Notes under the pieces: generated by a model | Database searches by the model: none | What the model saw: the letters and a program-made list of their open reading frames with translations, nothing else | What the model was told of the DNA's origin: nothing | In this document: positions 62,302 to 64,000 of the stretch, one piece after another | Layout: each line of letters starts with the position of its first letter | How positions within the stretch are numbered: the stretch's first letter is position 1 | Assembly: GCF_016920785.2 (NCBI RefSeq) | Contig: NW_024609884.1 | Coordinates: 31,850,080 to 31,914,079 of the forward strand | Length of the DNA: 64,000 nt | Reading direction: 5' to 3' | Source of the DNA: Ixodes scapularis | Taxonomy: Eukaryota > Arthropoda > Arachnida > Ixodida > Ixodidae | Program-made: the position numbers and the translations under genes

Positions 62302-63533
62302 GGGGGGATGGTAGGTAAATACAACCCAAAAATAGTTTTTTTAATATTTGAACCAAAAAATACTATGGTTCATACAGAACATATTCTCCAAACGGCACGC
62401 TCGTAGCAGCACCAGAAGTATTTTAAAAATGGTGTCATCAATATACTATCGGCATTTTAGAGTGGGCGTGGCTTTAGAAAGCTTTCTTTACATTGCAACT
62501 CTCATTGAAAAAAAAAACGGTGCAACTGGAAAGAAAAGTTGTTTCTAATTGATGCTACTTACAAGACATCGTGAAAAATTAGTTTTCATAATGCAGCACC
62601 GGACCTTCTACGAAGGTGCCTTCATGGGCGAACCCAGAAGGTTTACGAGTCCCTGAATAACCTGATCTGGTGCAGGTGCCCAAAGACAACATTTGTGGAC
62701 GCATGTACAGTAAAAGCAGCCGTGTATGACGCGGTTAGCTTCTACAACAATGGCAACCAAGCAAGGAAGCAAGTGTTTGAGACTTTAGGCGTCACACCTG
62801 GAGTGTTTTGTAATGTGGCCCTCAACAGGATGGACAAGGCCCGAATAGTCAAAAGTGACTTTCGGATCTCTGCTCAGAGCAAGCGAAGAAGGAAGGCCAA
62901 AGCAAGTGCGAGGAAAGGTTTCGCGAAGAAATCTGAAGCAAATGATGCTAAAGACTACGCACCAGGTGCTTTTTAGGCTGAGCGTTGAACAACTAAACTT
63001 TCAAAAGTGATTTGTGAAAAACGCTGTTTTCGCTCGTATAAGGAACATTTTCTCTCAAACAAATGAACCTTTTCTTGTAATATTTCCCTCGCGTTTTGCT
63101 GCATAACCTGCGCATCTACTGAACTAAAAATATAATATTTGCATGAAAACTTTTTTTTTATTTACAAGTTCCTCAAGGCAGAGAGCACCTAAGTTGAAGT
63201 ATCAAAGTTCAAAAATTGATTTTGAACGACCTAAGCATTTCAAACTTATTATTTTAGTTCAGTCAAATGCCAATACTGTATAGAAAGTGTGAGAGAAGTT
63301 TCATCGTTTTATTAGCATTAGTTATATTTTAAATGTTCCTTGACTAAGTCAAGAAAACTTCTATTTCAAATTTTTATAAATACAAAATACCTCAATAGTT
63401 TTAAATAATATTTTGCTTGGTATAGCTAGAAGGACAGCGAAATATGCCCAGAAAGTTTAAAACGTTTTTACCCAGAAGCAGCTGAGATAATGGCAGAACA
63501 TCTCGAAGTCGCATGTCGGGGTACTATCCCCCC
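62302..63533 (+). mobile_element. TTAA-flanked Kolobok-like transposon, non-autonomous
   Basis: TTAA occurs at both borders (62298-62301 and 63534-63537). The ends are GGGGGGATGGTAGG and, reversed, GGGGGGATAGTACC. The 1.23-kb unit contains the C-terminal part of a transposase-like frame (62611-62976) and otherwise AT-rich DNA. TTAA duplication is shared by piggyBac and Kolobok; the protein remnant favours Kolobok from my recollection of that family. Confidence 0.75.
62611..62976 (+). pseudogene. C-terminal fragment of a Kolobok-like transposase
   Basis: The frame reads RRCLHGRTQKVYESLNNLIW and then CRCPKTTFVDACTVKAAVYD, continues through NNGNQARKQVFETLGVTPG, and ends in a Lys/Arg/Ala-rich tail with YAPGAF and a stop. 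I recognise the sequence SLNNLIWxxCPKT...ALxxFN-like...LGVxPG...YxPGAF as the C-terminal end of a transposase found in many arthropod and cnidarian genomes. No start codon or catalytic part is present, so it is a relic. The family name is from memory and should be checked. Confidence 0.6.
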
Positions 63534-63537
63534 TTAA

Positions 63538-64000
63538 GCCAGTTTGCAACGTTGAGCACGGCATGGTTTACAAACCCCTCATGACATAGTTACATGTGGT
63601 TTACTGAACTTCACTTTCTACTAATGTTTTCAAAAGAAGCCCTTGGGAAAGCTTGCCTTTTTTTTATTTGCTAAAGCTGCGGCTGCTGTTGTGCAGGCGT
63701 TGTCTGGTGTAGCAGTCTGCTAATCGTAGCAGACAACACTCACTCTTGTGCCGAGCTGCACCCGGGTGCCTGCTACGTGATGTCACGATTTGTACCATGT
63801 GGTTAGGGCATGTAGGTGACAACACAGGAGCAATGTTGCCCGCCGCAGGCAAGGTTTCGGTTTTGGTTTGTGGTGACCTTTAAATGAAATTTGTGTAAAA
63901 AATATTACAGTTTTTTGGGAAAGAAATTATGTAGAACTTTTTATTTCTACCTTGGGATATACAGTGTTTCCGGAAACACTGACAAAATCACTCCTTTGAA
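63538..64000 (+). other. End of window, non-coding
   Basis: Nothing recognised; probably still within RAB3GAP1 intron 15. Confidence 0.5.

Overview
This window is nuclear DNA of an arthropod. The exon-intron genes and dense families of interspersed inverted-repeat elements are what I would expect of a hard tick (Ixodida). The genus is inferred from repeat style and protein similarity and cannot be fixed from the sequence. No bacterial operons, rRNA or CRISPR arrays were seen, and there is no intact viral gene.

Three host loci can be read, all on the + strand. (1) Positions about 540-2144 hold a 522-codon serine/threonine-proline-rich open frame, probably the last coding exon of an unrecognised gene, with a 3' UTR to about 2960. 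(2) Positions 18173-18686 hold the last exon of a small predicted membrane protein, followed 63 bases later by the intact gene for the mitochondrial import chaperone Tim10. The two may share one mRNA. (3) Positions 23660-61008 hold fifteen coding exons of the Rab3 GTPase-activating protein catalytic subunit (RAB3GAP1). They join in phase to give about 505 residues, roughly the N-terminal half, and the gene runs out of the window.

The rest is mobile DNA. Between genes 1 and 2 (about 3.2-18 kb) there is a nest of foldback elements, a family built on a GC-rich minisatellite, hAT-like and TA-flanked MITEs, and a broken Gypsy gag-pol fragment. Between Tim10 and RAB3GAP1 lie a CCGTAAAAT-ended MITE, a foldback near 21.2-21.7 kb and a 1.35 kb foldback with arms of about 340 bp. 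The RAB3GAP1 introns are enlarged by insertions. Intron 8 (13.2 kb) carries a palindromic TGACGTCA array, a Drosophila-FB-like foldback element, a tRNA-like SINE and a dead Tc1-type transposon with long TIRs. Intron 12 (7.9 kb) carries an internally deleted non-LTR retrotransposon and a piggyBac-like remnant. A TTAA-flanked Kolobok-like element lies after the last exon seen.

The most interesting structure is the number and variety of long inverted repeats, several with clean target-site duplications, stacked beside and inside transcribed genes. I saw no convincing new enzymatic or defence system.
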